DNA from: Oceanicaulis alexandrii DSM 11625
GTDB lineage: Bacteria; Pseudomonadota; Alphaproteobacteria; Caulobacterales; Maricaulaceae
Assembly (NCBI RefSeq): GCF_000420265.1
Contig: NZ_ATUP01000001.1
Coordinates: forward strand, 2,170,001 to 2,234,000
Direction: 5' to 3'
DNA: 64,000 nt
Shown here: positions 8,973 to 18,476 of the stretch, in pieces
Numbering within the stretch: the first letter of the stretch is position 1
How the letters are laid out: each line of letters begins with the position of its first letter
Translations under genes and position numbers: made by a program
The notes under the pieces: model-generated
What the model saw: the letters and a program-made list of their open reading frames with translations, nothing else
Told to the model about the DNA's origin: nothing
Database searches by the model: none

Positions 8973-9680
8973 TCAGGACGTTTCAGGACGAGGGCCGCGC
9001 GGCCGATCAGCCGTCAGCTCTTGCCCGGTAACCAGGTAATGGACCACTTCGGCGACATTGGTTGCATGGTCGCCGATACGCTCAAGATTCTTCGCGATGA
9101 AGAGAAGGTGCGCGCCCGGTTCGATCATCGAACCGTCTTCGCGCATGGCGGTGACGAGATCGCGGAACAGAGCATTGTAATGCTCATCCACATCGTCATC
9201 GCGTTCCCAGACAGCGACGGCCCGGCTGGCTTCGCCGGTCGCGTAGGCGTCCAGAACCTGATGGAGATGGCTTTGCACCACACGCCCCATCCGTTCCACC
9301 GCGCTGTTGAGCGCGGTGGGTTCGGACGCGTTCAGCGTATGCACGCGGCGGGCGATGGATTTGGCCAGATCGCCAACGCGTTCGAGATCGGACACGATCT
9401 TCAGCGCTGCAATGCACACGCGCAGATCCTGCGCGATGGGCTGGCGCAGGGCGAGCAGGCGGATGATCTTCTTCTCGATATCACGCTGCATCTGGTCGAC
9501 TCGGGCGTCACGAAGGCGCACCTCGTCGGCCAGATCGCCGTCACGACTGGTCGCGGCATGCAGCGCATCCCTGACCATGCTTTCGGCCAGACCGCCCATG
9601 GCCGCGACATCTGCGGTCAATTGTTCAAGCTCTTCAGAGAAGGCTTTGACGATGTGCGGCGCGTTATGCGTCGTGTTCAT
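8973..9680 (-). CDS. phoU: Phosphate signalling protein PhoU
   Basis: A 235-residue all-helical protein with two PhoU repeats, the usual length for the family. Visible signatures include LGGLAESMVRDAL-like helix 1, RDLRVCIAALKIVSDLERVGDLAKSIARR in the first repeat and LLFIAKNLERIGDHATNVAE in the second. These E/D-rich helices bind metal clusters. PhoU links the Pst transporter to PhoR so that the kinase is silenced when phosphate is plentiful. The gene lies between pstB and phoB in the same orientation. Confidence 0.96.
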   Translation of the reverse strand: MNTTHNAPHIVKAFSEELEQLTADVAAMGGLAESMVRDALHAATSRDGDLADEVRLRDARVDQMQRDIEKKIIRLLALRQPIAQDLRVCIAALKIVSDLERVGDLAKSIARRVHTLNASEPTALNSAVERMGRVVQSHLHQVLDAYATGEASRAVAVWERDDDVDEHYNALFRDLVTAMREDGSMIEPGAHLLFIAKNLERIGDHATNVAEVVHYLVTGQELTADRPRGPRPETS

Positions 9681-9717
9681 TGCGATGGCCTTTCAAAGGT
9701 CCGTTGCCGCGTGAGGC

Positions 9718-10536
<819 letters not shown>

Positions 10537-10549
10537 CAGTGTGTTCACC

Positions 10550-12295
10550 TTACCAGCGCCTCTCAAATCGGCGCCGCAGATAGATGGCGACGGCGTTGAA
10601 GCTGATCAGCAGCGTCAACAGCGCCAGGATCGCTGCGGCGGTGCGCGCTTCGAAGGCGCGCTCTGCGCTTGAAGACCAGATATAAATCTGAACCGGCATG
10701 ACCGTGGCCGGTTCCGTGAAGCCCGCGAGCCCCAGCGTGGGCGGGTCGGCGATAAACGCCACCATGCCGATCATAAGCAAAGGGGCGGTCTCGCCCAAGC
10801 CCTGCGCCAGACCGATGATCGAACCGGTCAGGATGCCCGGCATGGCCAGCGGCAGAACGTGGTGGAAGACCGCCTGGGTCCGCGAGGCGCCCACGCCCAG
10901 AGCCGCCTCGCGGATGGAGGGCGGCACCGCTTTCAGTGAAGCGCGGGCCGAAATGATCACCGTGGGCAGCGTCATCAAGGCGAGCACCATGCCGCCCACC
11001 AGCGGCGCGGACCGCGGCAGGCCGAACAGGTTTATGAAAACCGCCAGCCCCAACAGCCCGAACACGATGGAGGGCACGGCGGCGAGATTGTTGATGTTCA
11101 CCTCGATGAAATCGGTCAGCCGGTTCTTGGGCGCGAATTCTTCCAGATAGATCGCCGCGCCCACACCGATCGGCACCGCCAGGAACATGGTGATGATCAT
11201 GGTCAGCACCGAGCCCGCCAGCGCGCCGGCCACGCCCGCCAGTTCCGGCTCGCGGCTGTCGGCGCTGGTGAACAGGGTGGTGTTGAGCCCGTTCTTGACC
11301 AGGCCGCGCTCTTTCAACGCCCGCGCCCAGACGATCTGGCGATCACTGATGCGCCGGGCGATGGCGGGCGTTTCAATGACCCAGAGCGACCAGCGCTCGA
11401 CGGTGCGCGCCGCGTCGTCCGGCGCGATCAGCCATTCGCCGGTCGCCTGCCGGGCGTCCGCACGGATTTCATTGACCCGCAGCACCCCGCCCTGCGCTCG
11501 CAACATCAACGAGGCGGTTTGCGGACCCAGCGTGATCACGTTGTCTGATCGGGCTTCTGCGCTCAGTCGCTCCGCCAGGGCCTCGGCCCGCCGGGCTTCA
11601 AAGTCCAGGCTGTCGCGGGCGTCGGAGTCCAGTTCGGCCTGCGCGTCTTCGCGGGCTCGCGCGGCGCGCAGCCGGGCCTCATCGGCAGCGACTTCCAGGC
11701 GGGTGCGCACGCTGTTGACGAAGTCCGCGAAGACCGGGTCGGCGCTTGCGGACTGAATCTCGACGGGGCCGTTCGCGCTTTGACTCAATGTGATCGGCGC
11801 GTCGCCCGACAGACGGCGTTCATCTGTGGCCAGGCCTTTGAGATACAGGTCGGCGTCATCAGACAGCGGAAAAGAGAAAGATACGCGTTCGCCGATCAAT
11901 TCAGGTGCGTTGACGACCTGATTGAGCAGGCGTGCGGCGTTGACCGCGCTATAGAGTCCGTACAGTTCGCGCAGCTCGCTGACCGTGTCAGCTTCCGGAA
12001 ACTGTTCTCGCAGGCTGTTCTGAATCAAGGTGTTATACGCGCCGCGCCTGAGCGAGGCTTCGCTGCGATCGCCGCGCGGATCGGCGATCTCGGCGTGGAT
12101 TTGCACATCCAGCACCATCCGGTGCGCCGTGAAGGCGGGCAGCGACTGCACGATGATCGAGCCCAGAAGCAGGCACAAAAACAACACGGCTGCGCTGATC
12201 GCCGCCAGTCCGTAGAACTGGAAACGTTGCTCGGCGCGATGCCGGCGGGCCAGGCGCGCCTGAACCGCGTCGCGTATGGACGGCGCGTTACTCAT
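10550..12295 (-). CDS. pstA: Phosphate ABC transporter permease PstA, long form
   Basis: A 581-residue permease, about twice the E. coli PstA length. One membrane helix (about residues 27-50) is followed by a roughly 300-residue extracytoplasmic insert (51-355). The insert has a very charged, Ala/Arg/Glu-rich segment at about 190-250 that is likely coiled coil. The conserved permease core (about 356-580) carries the EAA loop ([22 protein letters not shown]) and GETAPLL. An N-terminal extension of this type is known from alphaproteobacterial PstA proteins (DUF3333-like); here it is long. The gene overlaps pstC by 8 bases, implying coupled translation. Confidence 0.93.
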   Translation of the reverse strand: MSNAPSIRDAVQARLARRHRAEQRFQFYGLAAISAAVLFLCLLLGSIIVQSLPAFTAHRMVLDVQIHAEIADPRGDRSEASLRRGAYNTLIQNSLREQFPEADTVSELRELYGLYSAVNAARLLNQVVNAPELIGERVSFSFPLSDDADLYLKGLATDERRLSGDAPITLSQSANGPVEIQSASADPVFADFVNSVRTRLEVAADEARLRAARAREDAQAELDSDARDSLDFEARRAEALAERLSAEARSDNVITLGPQTASLMLRAQGGVLRVNEIRADARQATGEWLIAPDDAARTVERWSLWVIETPAIARRISDRQIVWARALKERGLVKNGLNTTLFTSADSREPELAGVAGALAGSVLTMIITMFLAVPIGVGAAIYLEEFAPKNRLTDFIEVNINNLAAVPSIVFGLLGLAVFINLFGLPRSAPLVGGMVLALMTLPTVIISARASLKAVPPSIREAALGVGASRTQAVFHHVLPLAMPGILTGSIIGLAQGLGETAPLLMIGMVAFIADPPTLGLAGFTEPATVMPVQIYIWSSSAERAFEARTAAAILALLTLLISFNAVAIYLRRRFERRW

Positions 12296-13979
12296 AGCGT
12301 TCCCGGAAGCGTTGCACCACGCGCAGCGCGATGATGTTCAAGATCAGCGTCATGACAAACAGCACCAGCCCCAGCGCGAAGGCGGAGAGGGTTTTGGGGC
12401 TGTCGAATTCCTGGTCGCCGGTCAGCAGCATGACGATCTGAACGGTGATGGTGGTGACCGATTCCAGCGGGTTCGCGGTCAGGTTCGCGCCCTGTCCGGC
12501 GGCCATCACCACGATCATGGTTTCGCCCACCGCGCGCGACACCGCCAGCAGCAGCGCGCCGACTATGCCGGGCAGGGCGGCGGGAAACACCACATGCCGG
12601 ACGGTCTCGGACTTCGTCGCGCCCATGGCGTAGCTGCCGTCGCGCAACGCCTGAGGCACGGCGTTAATGACGTCATCCGACAGCGAGGAGACGAACGGAA
12701 TGATCATCACGCCCATCACCAGCCCGGCGGACAGGGCGGACTGGGTGACGGCGTCTTCATAGCCCAGCATCAGGGCGAACTGGCGCAGGAACGGGCCCAC
12801 CGTCAACAGCGCGAAGAAGCCGTAGACCACGGTGGGCACGCCCGCCAGAATCTCGAGCGCAGGCTTGGCCCAGGCGCGCATGCGGGGGCTGGCGTATTCC
12901 GACAGATAGATCGCGGAGAGCAAACCGATGGGCGCGGCCACGGTCATGGCGATTAGGGTGATCAAGGCCGTGCCGGCGAACAGCGGCACAGCGCCGAAGG
13001 CGCCCGACTGGCCAATCTGGTCCGCGCGAATGGCGATTTGCGGGCTCCAGTGAAGACCGAACAGGAACTCGTGTATGCGCCAGTCGATGGAGGCGAAGAA
13101 GCGGATCGATTCAAACAACAGCGAGAAGACAATGCCCAATGTGGTCAGGATCGCGATGGCCGAGGTCATCATCAGCGCCAGGCTGACCATGCCTTCCACA
13201 CGGTCGCGGGCGCGAAAGTCCGTCTTGATGCGGGTGCGGGCGAAAGCCAGCCCCGCCAGCGCCAGGGACAGGGCGACGCCCGCCGCGCTCCAGCGAAACA
13301 GGTCCTCCCAGGGGCGCAGCGCCAGCGCGGCGGCGCGCACATCTTCGGTGTTGCGGCTGGCGAGGCCCTCATTGAAGGCCAGCGCGCGGGCGTCAGCGAT
13401 GAAAAGCTCGCGCCGCTCTCTGGGCGCCCGCCAGTACTCAAAACCGGCGCGGGCGCGTACGCCTGGAACGGTATGCGGCGCGCGGGCGGCGACGGAGGTT
13501 GCGATCATCGTCCGGCGCGCTTCACGCTCGGCGGCGATTTCATTGCGCTCGGCGGTCAACGCCCCGAGGGCCCGCAAATAACGCTCGGCGTCGCCGCCCT
13601 CACGTTCGGCGCGGGACATGGCGTCGCGCGCCGATTGCGCCTCGGCTTCAATGCGCAGCGCTTGCTCGGCCAGAGCTTGATAATCCGCGTCGGCGGCGAT
13701 CTGGGCTTCGTATTCGCGGATCAGCGGCGCGGCTTCGCGCTCAAGCTCGCCAAAGGCCAGCGTGTTGACCAGGCTTGCGCCGAACAGGCCATAAACAGCC
13801 AGCAAAATGAAGGCGGGCAGTCCGGTCCACAGCGCCAGATAATAGCCGTAGTAATTGGGCAGGGAATGCAACCAGGACGCACGCCCGTTCGACACCGCGA
13901 CAGCGCGGCGACGACCGACCAGAAATCCGACAGCTGTCAGCACCAAAAGCGCCAAGACAGCAAAGAGAGACGATTGCAT
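12288..13979 (-). CDS. pstC: Phosphate ABC transporter permease PstC, long form
   Basis: A 563-residue permease against about 320 for E. coli PstC. Two N-terminal helices (about residues 3-21 and 46-72) flank a short basic loop. A charged Glu/Ala/Arg-rich region follows (about 75-160, likely coiled coil), then a third helix (about 232-248). The canonical PstC core starts near residue 263 and includes EILAGVPTVVYGFFALLTVG and a GATKSETVRHVVFPAALPG EAA loop. It pairs with PstA, which has its own large extracytoplasmic coil. The gene is the first of the pstCAB-phoU-phoB run and is preceded by a PHO box. No pstS (binding protein) gene is in the cluster. Confidence 0.94.
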   Translation of the reverse strand: MQSSLFAVLALLVLTAVGFLVGRRRAVAVSNGRASWLHSLPNYYGYYLALWTGLPAFILLAVYGLFGASLVNTLAFGELEREAAPLIREYEAQIAADADYQALAEQALRIEAEAQSARDAMSRAEREGGDAERYLRALGALTAERNEIAAEREARRTMIATSVAARAPHTVPGVRARAGFEYWRAPRERRELFIADARALAFNEGLASRNTEDVRAAALALRPWEDLFRWSAAGVALSLALAGLAFARTRIKTDFRARDRVEGMVSLALMMTSAIAILTTLGIVFSLLFESIRFFASIDWRIHEFLFGLHWSPQIAIRADQIGQSGAFGAVPLFAGTALITLIAMTVAAPIGLLSAIYLSEYASPRMRAWAKPALEILAGVPTVVYGFFALLTVGPFLRQFALMLGYEDAVTQSALSAGLVMGVMIIPFVSSLSDDVINAVPQALRDGSYAMGATKSETVRHVVFPAALPGIVGALLLAVSRAVGETMIVVMAAGQGANLTANPLESVTTITVQIVMLLTGDQEFDSPKTLSAFALGLVLFVMTLILNIIALRVVQRFRERYE

Positions 13980-14086
13980 GAACCCACCGGGTGAGGGCTC
14001 GGTTCCGCAAGAAACGGATCAGGGCCCTTTCAGACTGATTGAGCCGGGAACATGGTCGGGATCGATCAATCCAATATGAAGGAATG

Positions 14087-14104
14087 ATGACAGTTTCGTG
14101 ACGC
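14087..14104 (-). promoter_or_regulatory. PHO box upstream of pstC
   Basis: On the minus strand, two 7-base direct repeats, GCGTCAC and CTGTCAT, are separated by GAAA, giving the 11-base period of PhoB sites (consensus CTGTCAT-N4-CTGTCAT). The site lies about 108 bases before the pstC start, between phoR and pstC. It is seen directly; PhoB binding is inferred. Confidence 0.75.
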
Positions 14105-14115
14105 AGACGGTCGGC

Positions 14116-15546
14116 TTATTGTCCTGCGCTGGTTTCGATCCGTTGCCCTTCAGCCTGCGTTGAGCCTTTTGACTCTGTGGCGACCGGGAAGAAGACCGTG
14201 AAAACCGAACCGATATCGGGAGCGCTTTCAACAGTGAAGCCGCCGCGGTGGCGATTGACGATGTGTTTGACGATCGCCAGCCCCAATCCGGTCCCCGAGG
14301 TTGGTCCGCTTTTCTGACCGTCCACTCGGAAGAACCGTTCCGCCAGCCGGGGCAGATAGCGCCGCTCGATGCCGCCGCCCTGGTCCTGTACGCGGACAAC
14401 GCCAAAGCGGGCGTCTGGATCCAGCGCGGGTGCGGTCAGGGTCAACCGTCCTGAATCCGGGGCGATGCGCGCGCCCAGATGCTCGGCGGCGTCGCGCGAA
14501 ATGCTATGGCTGACGCTGATGTCGATCCGGGAGCCGTCGGGCGAATACTTGATGGCGTTTTGCACCAGGTTCTCGATCACTTCGTAGAGTTGATCACGCT
14601 CGCCACGAACCGGCGCGACGCCGTTCTCGGTTTCATCAAGCTTCAAGGTGATGTTCCGGCTCGTCGCCACGGGAGCCAGCGCTTCGGCCACGTCGACGGT
14701 CAACGCGTTAAGATCAACCAGCCCGGTGGGCGGCATGTGTTCGTTCATCTCGACGCGGCTCAGCGACAGAAGATCATTGATCAGGCGACGCATGCGCTCG
14801 GTCTGGACGGTCATGATGCCCAGGAACCGGTCTCGGGCTTCTTCATCGTCCCGCGCCGGGCCGGACAGGGTTTCGATAAAGCCGGCCAGCGAGGCGAGCG
14901 GCGTGCGCAATTCGTGACTGGCGTTGGCCAGAAAATCTGCGCGCATCCGTTCGGCGCGCTTGGAGTTGGTGTCGTCGGCCAGCACCAGCATGGCGCGGAA
15001 CGGCATGGGTCCGGGCGCAGACAGGCGGATCGGCTCCACAAAAGCGCGCACATGGCTTTCCAGCGGCGCCAGGGTGGAATACTCGACCGTCGCGCCTCGA
15101 TCGCCGCGCAGGGCCGCGCTCACCGCTTCCAGCACGCGGGGCTGCCGCAGCACGGTCGATAGAAGCCCGCGTTCCGATCCCAAGCCCAGAAACGTCCGCG
15201 CAGCAGGGTTGGCGCGCTCGATTCGCCCGCCCGCGCCGATCAGCAGAACCGGGATGGGCAGACGCTCCAGCATGGTGACGCTGGCTTCGCCCTCCAGGTC
15301 GCGCGGCGTGTTCACTGTCGCCGGCCGCGGGCGAGGCTCGGCGGTGGTCAGAGCGGTGAGATAATAGATCAATCCCAAGGCGATAAAGGCCAGGCTTCCC
15401 CCTAGAAACGCGCCCGCTGACAATTCGCCAGCCAGGGTCAGAACCAGCATGACGCTGAGTCCGATCGAGGCGGTCAGGGCGATGTCGCGCCGACGCGGAC
15501 GATCACCGGTGAGGCGCTTTGGAGCAGGGGTGCGGTCTTCAGCCAT
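14116..15546 (-). CDS. phoR: Phosphate regulon sensor histidine kinase PhoR
   Basis: A kinase of 476 residues from the ATG. A hydrophobic region (about 21-66) holds two closely spaced membrane helices with almost no periplasmic loop. A PAS-like domain follows (about 88-190), then the H-box HELRTPLASL with phospho-accepting H211, an N-box (LVQNAIKYSPDG), a G1 box (VQDQGGGI) and a G2 box (GTGLGLAIVKHI). PhoR kinases lack a real periplasmic sensor and take their signal from Pst/PhoU, which fits. A GTG start 15 bases upstream (15561) is an alternative; neither start has a well-placed ribosome site. It is followed by the PHO box and pstC and probably forms its own unit. Confidence 0.93.
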   Translation of the reverse strand: MAEDRTPAPKRLTGDRPRRRDIALTASIGLSVMLVLTLAGELSAGAFLGGSLAFIALGLIYYLTALTTAEPRPRPATVNTPRDLEGEASVTMLERLPIPVLLIGAGGRIERANPAARTFLGLGSERGLLSTVLRQPRVLEAVSAALRGDRGATVEYSTLAPLESHVRAFVEPIRLSAPGPMPFRAMLVLADDTNSKRAERMRADFLANASHELRTPLASLAGFIETLSGPARDDEEARDRFLGIMTVQTERMRRLINDLLSLSRVEMNEHMPPTGLVDLNALTVDVAEALAPVATSRNITLKLDETENGVAPVRGERDQLYEVIENLVQNAIKYSPDGSRIDISVSHSISRDAAEHLGARIAPDSGRLTLTAPALDPDARFGVVRVQDQGGGIERRYLPRLAERFFRVDGQKSGPTSGTGLGLAIVKHIVNRHRGGFTVESAPDIGSVFTVFFPVATESKGSTQAEGQRIETSAGQ

Positions 15547-15677
15547 GCCTTTTGGTAGCACGGGAATGTGACACCTCGGAAACCCTTGTTGTTTTATGGA
15601 TTCAACATGTCTGACGCTAAGTGTGAGCGCCTAAATTTTTTGTAATTCGAGAAACTTTTAGCGTTTTTCGATAATCT

Positions 15678-15707
15678 TTGATTGACTTTCGAGAGCGCGC
15701 TTATAGG
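15678..15707 (+). promoter_or_regulatory. Possible sigma-70-type promoter of the RND efflux operon
   Basis: TTGATT (15678-15683) and TATAGG (15702-15707) are 18 bases apart in an AT-rich gap between the divergent phoR and efflux genes. This is pattern matching only. Confidence 0.3.
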
Positions 15708-15748
15708 GTGCAATTCAGGTTTTGTACTTTTTGTTCGGGGGAGGGCCC

Positions 15749-17131
15749 GTGTCCCTTTTGCGTATTTCACCGTTTTTTGCGCCTTTGCTGCTGGGCGCTT
15801 GCGCCAGCGTCGTCACGCCAGGCGCATCGGACCTTGTCGTTTCTCCTGAAACGTTTTCAGCGATCCCATCGGAGATGGATGCGTCCGCTTCTGACTGGGT
15901 GGCGGCGTTTGAGGATCCCATTTTGCAGGCTCTGGTGTCTGAAGCGCTCGACGCCAACCCCACCGTCGCTGCGGCGCTCGCCAACTTTGATGCGGCGCAG
16001 GCCGGGGCGCGGGTTTCCGGCGCAGCGCGTTTGCCGTCTCTGGACGCGTCTGGCGGATATACCGACCAGACGCCGGGCAATACGGGCTGGTCCTCAGGTC
16101 TTGAAGCCAGCTGGCAGGCGGATGTCTGGGGCCGGTTAAGCGATCAGGCCCGATCCGGCGCGCTGACGGCTGACGCCGCCCGTGCGGACTGGTACGGGGC
16201 GCGGCTGTCGATCGCGGCCTCAGTGGCGCGGTCCTGGTACGCCCTGATCGGCGCCAGCCAGCAGGCCGCGCTCGCCCAGGCCGATGTCGAGGCGCGCACC
16301 AATCAGCTTGAAATCGTCGAGCGTCGCTTCCAGCGCGGGGTTGTCCGCTCTTCGGACGTGCGCACGGCGCGCTCTGCTCTGGCGTCGTCTGAAGCCACGT
16401 TGGCCTCGCGCCAGCGGGCGGTGTCTAACGCAGCGCGCGCTCTGGAGGTCAATCTGGGCCGGTATCCCTCCGCCCAGATCCTGCCGGCCGAAGATCTGCC
16501 GACGCTGGGCGCTTTGCCCAATCCGGGGCGTCCTGAAGCCATGCTGGCGCGTCGTCCTGACGTGGTGGCGGCTCAGGCGCGTCTGGCGGCGGCGGGCTAT
16601 TCCGCCTCTGCGGCGCAAAAAGCGCTCTATCCCGGTCTGAGCCTGCGGGCCAGCCTGGGCGATGGCGGCGCGGATCTGGCCGATGCGCTCGATTTTGACG
16701 ATCTGGTCCGCACCGTCGCAGGGTCCATCACCGCGCCGATCTTCCAGGGCGGCCGCCTGCGCGCGCAGCGCGATCAGGCTGACGCCCAGGCCGAGCAACT
16801 GTCCGCCCGGCTGGTGAGCACGGCGCTGACGGCGCTGCGTGAAGCGGAGGACGCCATCGAGGCGGACCGCCGTCTGGACCAGCGGGTCGCAGCGCTGACC
16901 GTTGCGGCGGATGAAGCCCGCGAAGCGCTGGCGCTGGTCGAGCGTCAGTACGCGTCGGGATTGTCCACGATCTTTGAACTGATTGACGCGCAGACACGAC
17001 AGATCTCCGCGCAGTCGCAGCTGATCACAGCGCGCAATGACCGGGTCGACAACCGGATCGCGCTGCATCTGGCCATTGCGGGCGATTTTCGCGCCGGCGG
17101 CGGCGTCACTGCATCCAATATCGATAACTAG
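15749..17131 (+). CDS. Outer-membrane efflux lipoprotein, NodT/OprM family
   Basis: A 460-residue TolC-like protein starting with a lipoprotein signal (cleavage at LLGAC, about residue 17). The body consists of two tandem outer-membrane-efflux repeats (about residues 50-240 and 265-450) with long heptad-rich helices, forming one third of a trimeric outer-membrane channel. The GTG start is chosen because GGGGAGGG lies 3-4 bases before it; an upstream TTG in the same frame lacks such a site. The channel leads an operon with an adaptor (46 bases on) and an RND pump, giving a complete tripartite exporter. The gene order channel-adaptor-pump differs from the usual adaptor-pump-channel. Confidence 0.92.
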   Translation: MSLLRISPFFAPLLLGACASVVTPGASDLVVSPETFSAIPSEMDASASDWVAAFEDPILQALVSEALDANPTVAAALANFDAAQAGARVSGAARLPSLDASGGYTDQTPGNTGWSSGLEASWQADVWGRLSDQARSGALTADAARADWYGARLSIAASVARSWYALIGASQQAALAQADVEARTNQLEIVERRFQRGVVRSSDVRTARSALASSEATLASRQRAVSNAARALEVNLGRYPSAQILPAEDLPTLGALPNPGRPEAMLARRPDVVAAQARLAAAGYSASAAQKALYPGLSLRASLGDGGADLADALDFDDLVRTVAGSITAPIFQGGRLRAQRDQADAQAEQLSARLVSTALTALREAEDAIEADRRLDQRVAALTVAADEAREALALVERQYASGLSTIFELIDAQTRQISAQSQLITARNDRVDNRIALHLAIAGDFRAGGGVTASNIDN

Positions 17132-17177
17132 GACATCATAAGACCGGCATACCGGTCAGGCATAATAGAGGTTGGTC

Positions 17178-18455
17178 ATGAGCAAGTTTGTTGGTCGTTT
17201 GTTGATTATAGGGTTGCCGGTCGCGGTGCTCTTCGCATTCATCGTTCTGTACGTCGTGCTGGCGGCGGCTGCGCCGCAGGCTGAGCGCGCTGAAGTCGTC
17301 GCGCGGCCGTCTGCGGTGTTCGTCACCGAAGCCGAGTTGAGCCCGGTGCAATTGTCGGTCACCACCCAGGGCGAGGTCACCCCGCTCACCGAGATCGATT
17401 TGACGGCGCAAGTGTCGGGCCGGATCACCTATGTGAACCCCAATTTCGTGGATGGCGGTTTCTTTGAGGCGGGCGAAGTGCTCGTTCGCCTGGAAGACGC
17501 CGACTACCGCCTCGCCGTCACCCGTGCGGAAGCCCTTGTCGCCCAGAGCCGCCAGGCGCTGGTGCGTGAACAGGCCGAAGCCGAGCTGGCGCGTGAAGAA
17601 TGGGCCTCTCTGGGTGAAGGCGAAGCCAGCCCGCTGACTTTGCGTGAACCGCAAATGGCCGAAGCGCGTGCCCAATTGGCGTCTGCTCAGGCCACCCTGG
17701 ATGAAGCCCGCCTCAATCTGAGCCGCACCCGCATCACCGCCCCGTTTGAAGGCCGGGTGCGCGCCAAGTCCGCTGACTTGGGCCAGTATGTGGGCCCGGG
17801 CGCACGACTGGGTCGCGTGTTCGCCACGAACCGGGTGCAGGTGCGTCTGCCGTTGACGAATGCCGAGCTGGCCACCTTGAACCTGCCGCTGGCCTTCCAC
17901 GCCAATGAAACCAATCCGGGCCGCCCGGCGCATTTGAGCGCGAACGTGGCCGGCCAGGTGCGCAACTGGGAAGGCCTGCTGGTGCGCTCTGAAAGCGCCA
18001 TCGACCCGCAGACCCGCACCATGAGCGCCATCATCGAGGTTGAAGACCCTTACGGGGAAGCGGCTGAAGCCGCCGGCGCCCCGCTGGCTGTGGGCCTGTT
18101 CGTCACGGCTCGCATTGACGGGCGCGAGCTGGAGAACGCCATCGTGCTGCCGCGCAGCGCCTTGCGCGGCGCGGACCAGGTGTTCGTGGCGCAGCTGGAC
18201 GGCACGTTGGCCATCCATCGCGTGACGGTGATCGACACCAGCGCGGAGCGCGTTGTGGTCACCGCTGGCGTTGAGCCGGGCGACCGCATCGTCACCTCGC
18301 CGCTGCGCGGCGCAGCCGACGGCATGCTGGTGCGCGCGCTGGACGCCAATGGCGATCCGCTCGACCCCGAGCCTGAGGCCGAAGACGAGTCCGAAGATGA
18401 ACCCGCCACGGATGCGATGGTCGAACAGACCACCACCGCGTCGCGGGCCAATTAA
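17178..18455 (+). CDS. RND efflux periplasmic adaptor subunit (HlyD family)
   Basis: A 425-residue membrane-fusion protein. It has an N-terminal anchor helix (about residues 7-30), a split biotinyl-lipoyl domain (about 60-100, ending in VLVRLEDADY, and 188-215 with TRITAPFEGRV), an alpha-hairpin between them (about 105-185, Ala/Glu-rich), and beta-barrel and membrane-proximal domains to about residue 390. The tail beyond 390 is strongly acidic and probably disordered, which is unusual for this family. ATG at 17178 follows AGAGG; the in-frame TTG 6 bases earlier is less likely. It bridges the outer-membrane channel and the RND pump encoded on either side. Confidence 0.92.
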   Translation: MSKFVGRLLIIGLPVAVLFAFIVLYVVLAAAAPQAERAEVVARPSAVFVTEAELSPVQLSVTTQGEVTPLTEIDLTAQVSGRITYVNPNFVDGGFFEAGEVLVRLEDADYRLAVTRAEALVAQSRQALVREQAEAELAREEWASLGEGEASPLTLREPQMAEARAQLASAQATLDEARLNLSRTRITAPFEGRVRAKSADLGQYVGPGARLGRVFATNRVQVRLPLTNAELATLNLPLAFHANETNPGRPAHLSANVAGQVRNWEGLLVRSESAIDPQTRTMSAIIEVEDPYGEAAEAAGAPLAVGLFVTARIDGRELENAIVLPRSALRGADQVFVAQLDGTLAIHRVTVIDTSAERVVVTAGVEPGDRIVTSPLRGAADGMLVRALDANGDPLDPEPEAEDESEDEPATDAMVEQTTTASRAN

Positions 18456-18476
18456 TCAGGATTGAGGAGAACGATC

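Noticed and set aside
17142-17157. GACCGG-CATA-CCGGTC hairpin between the outer-membrane channel and adaptor genes
   Set aside because: A short stem with no T tract inside an evident operon; likely too weak to be called a terminator or operator.
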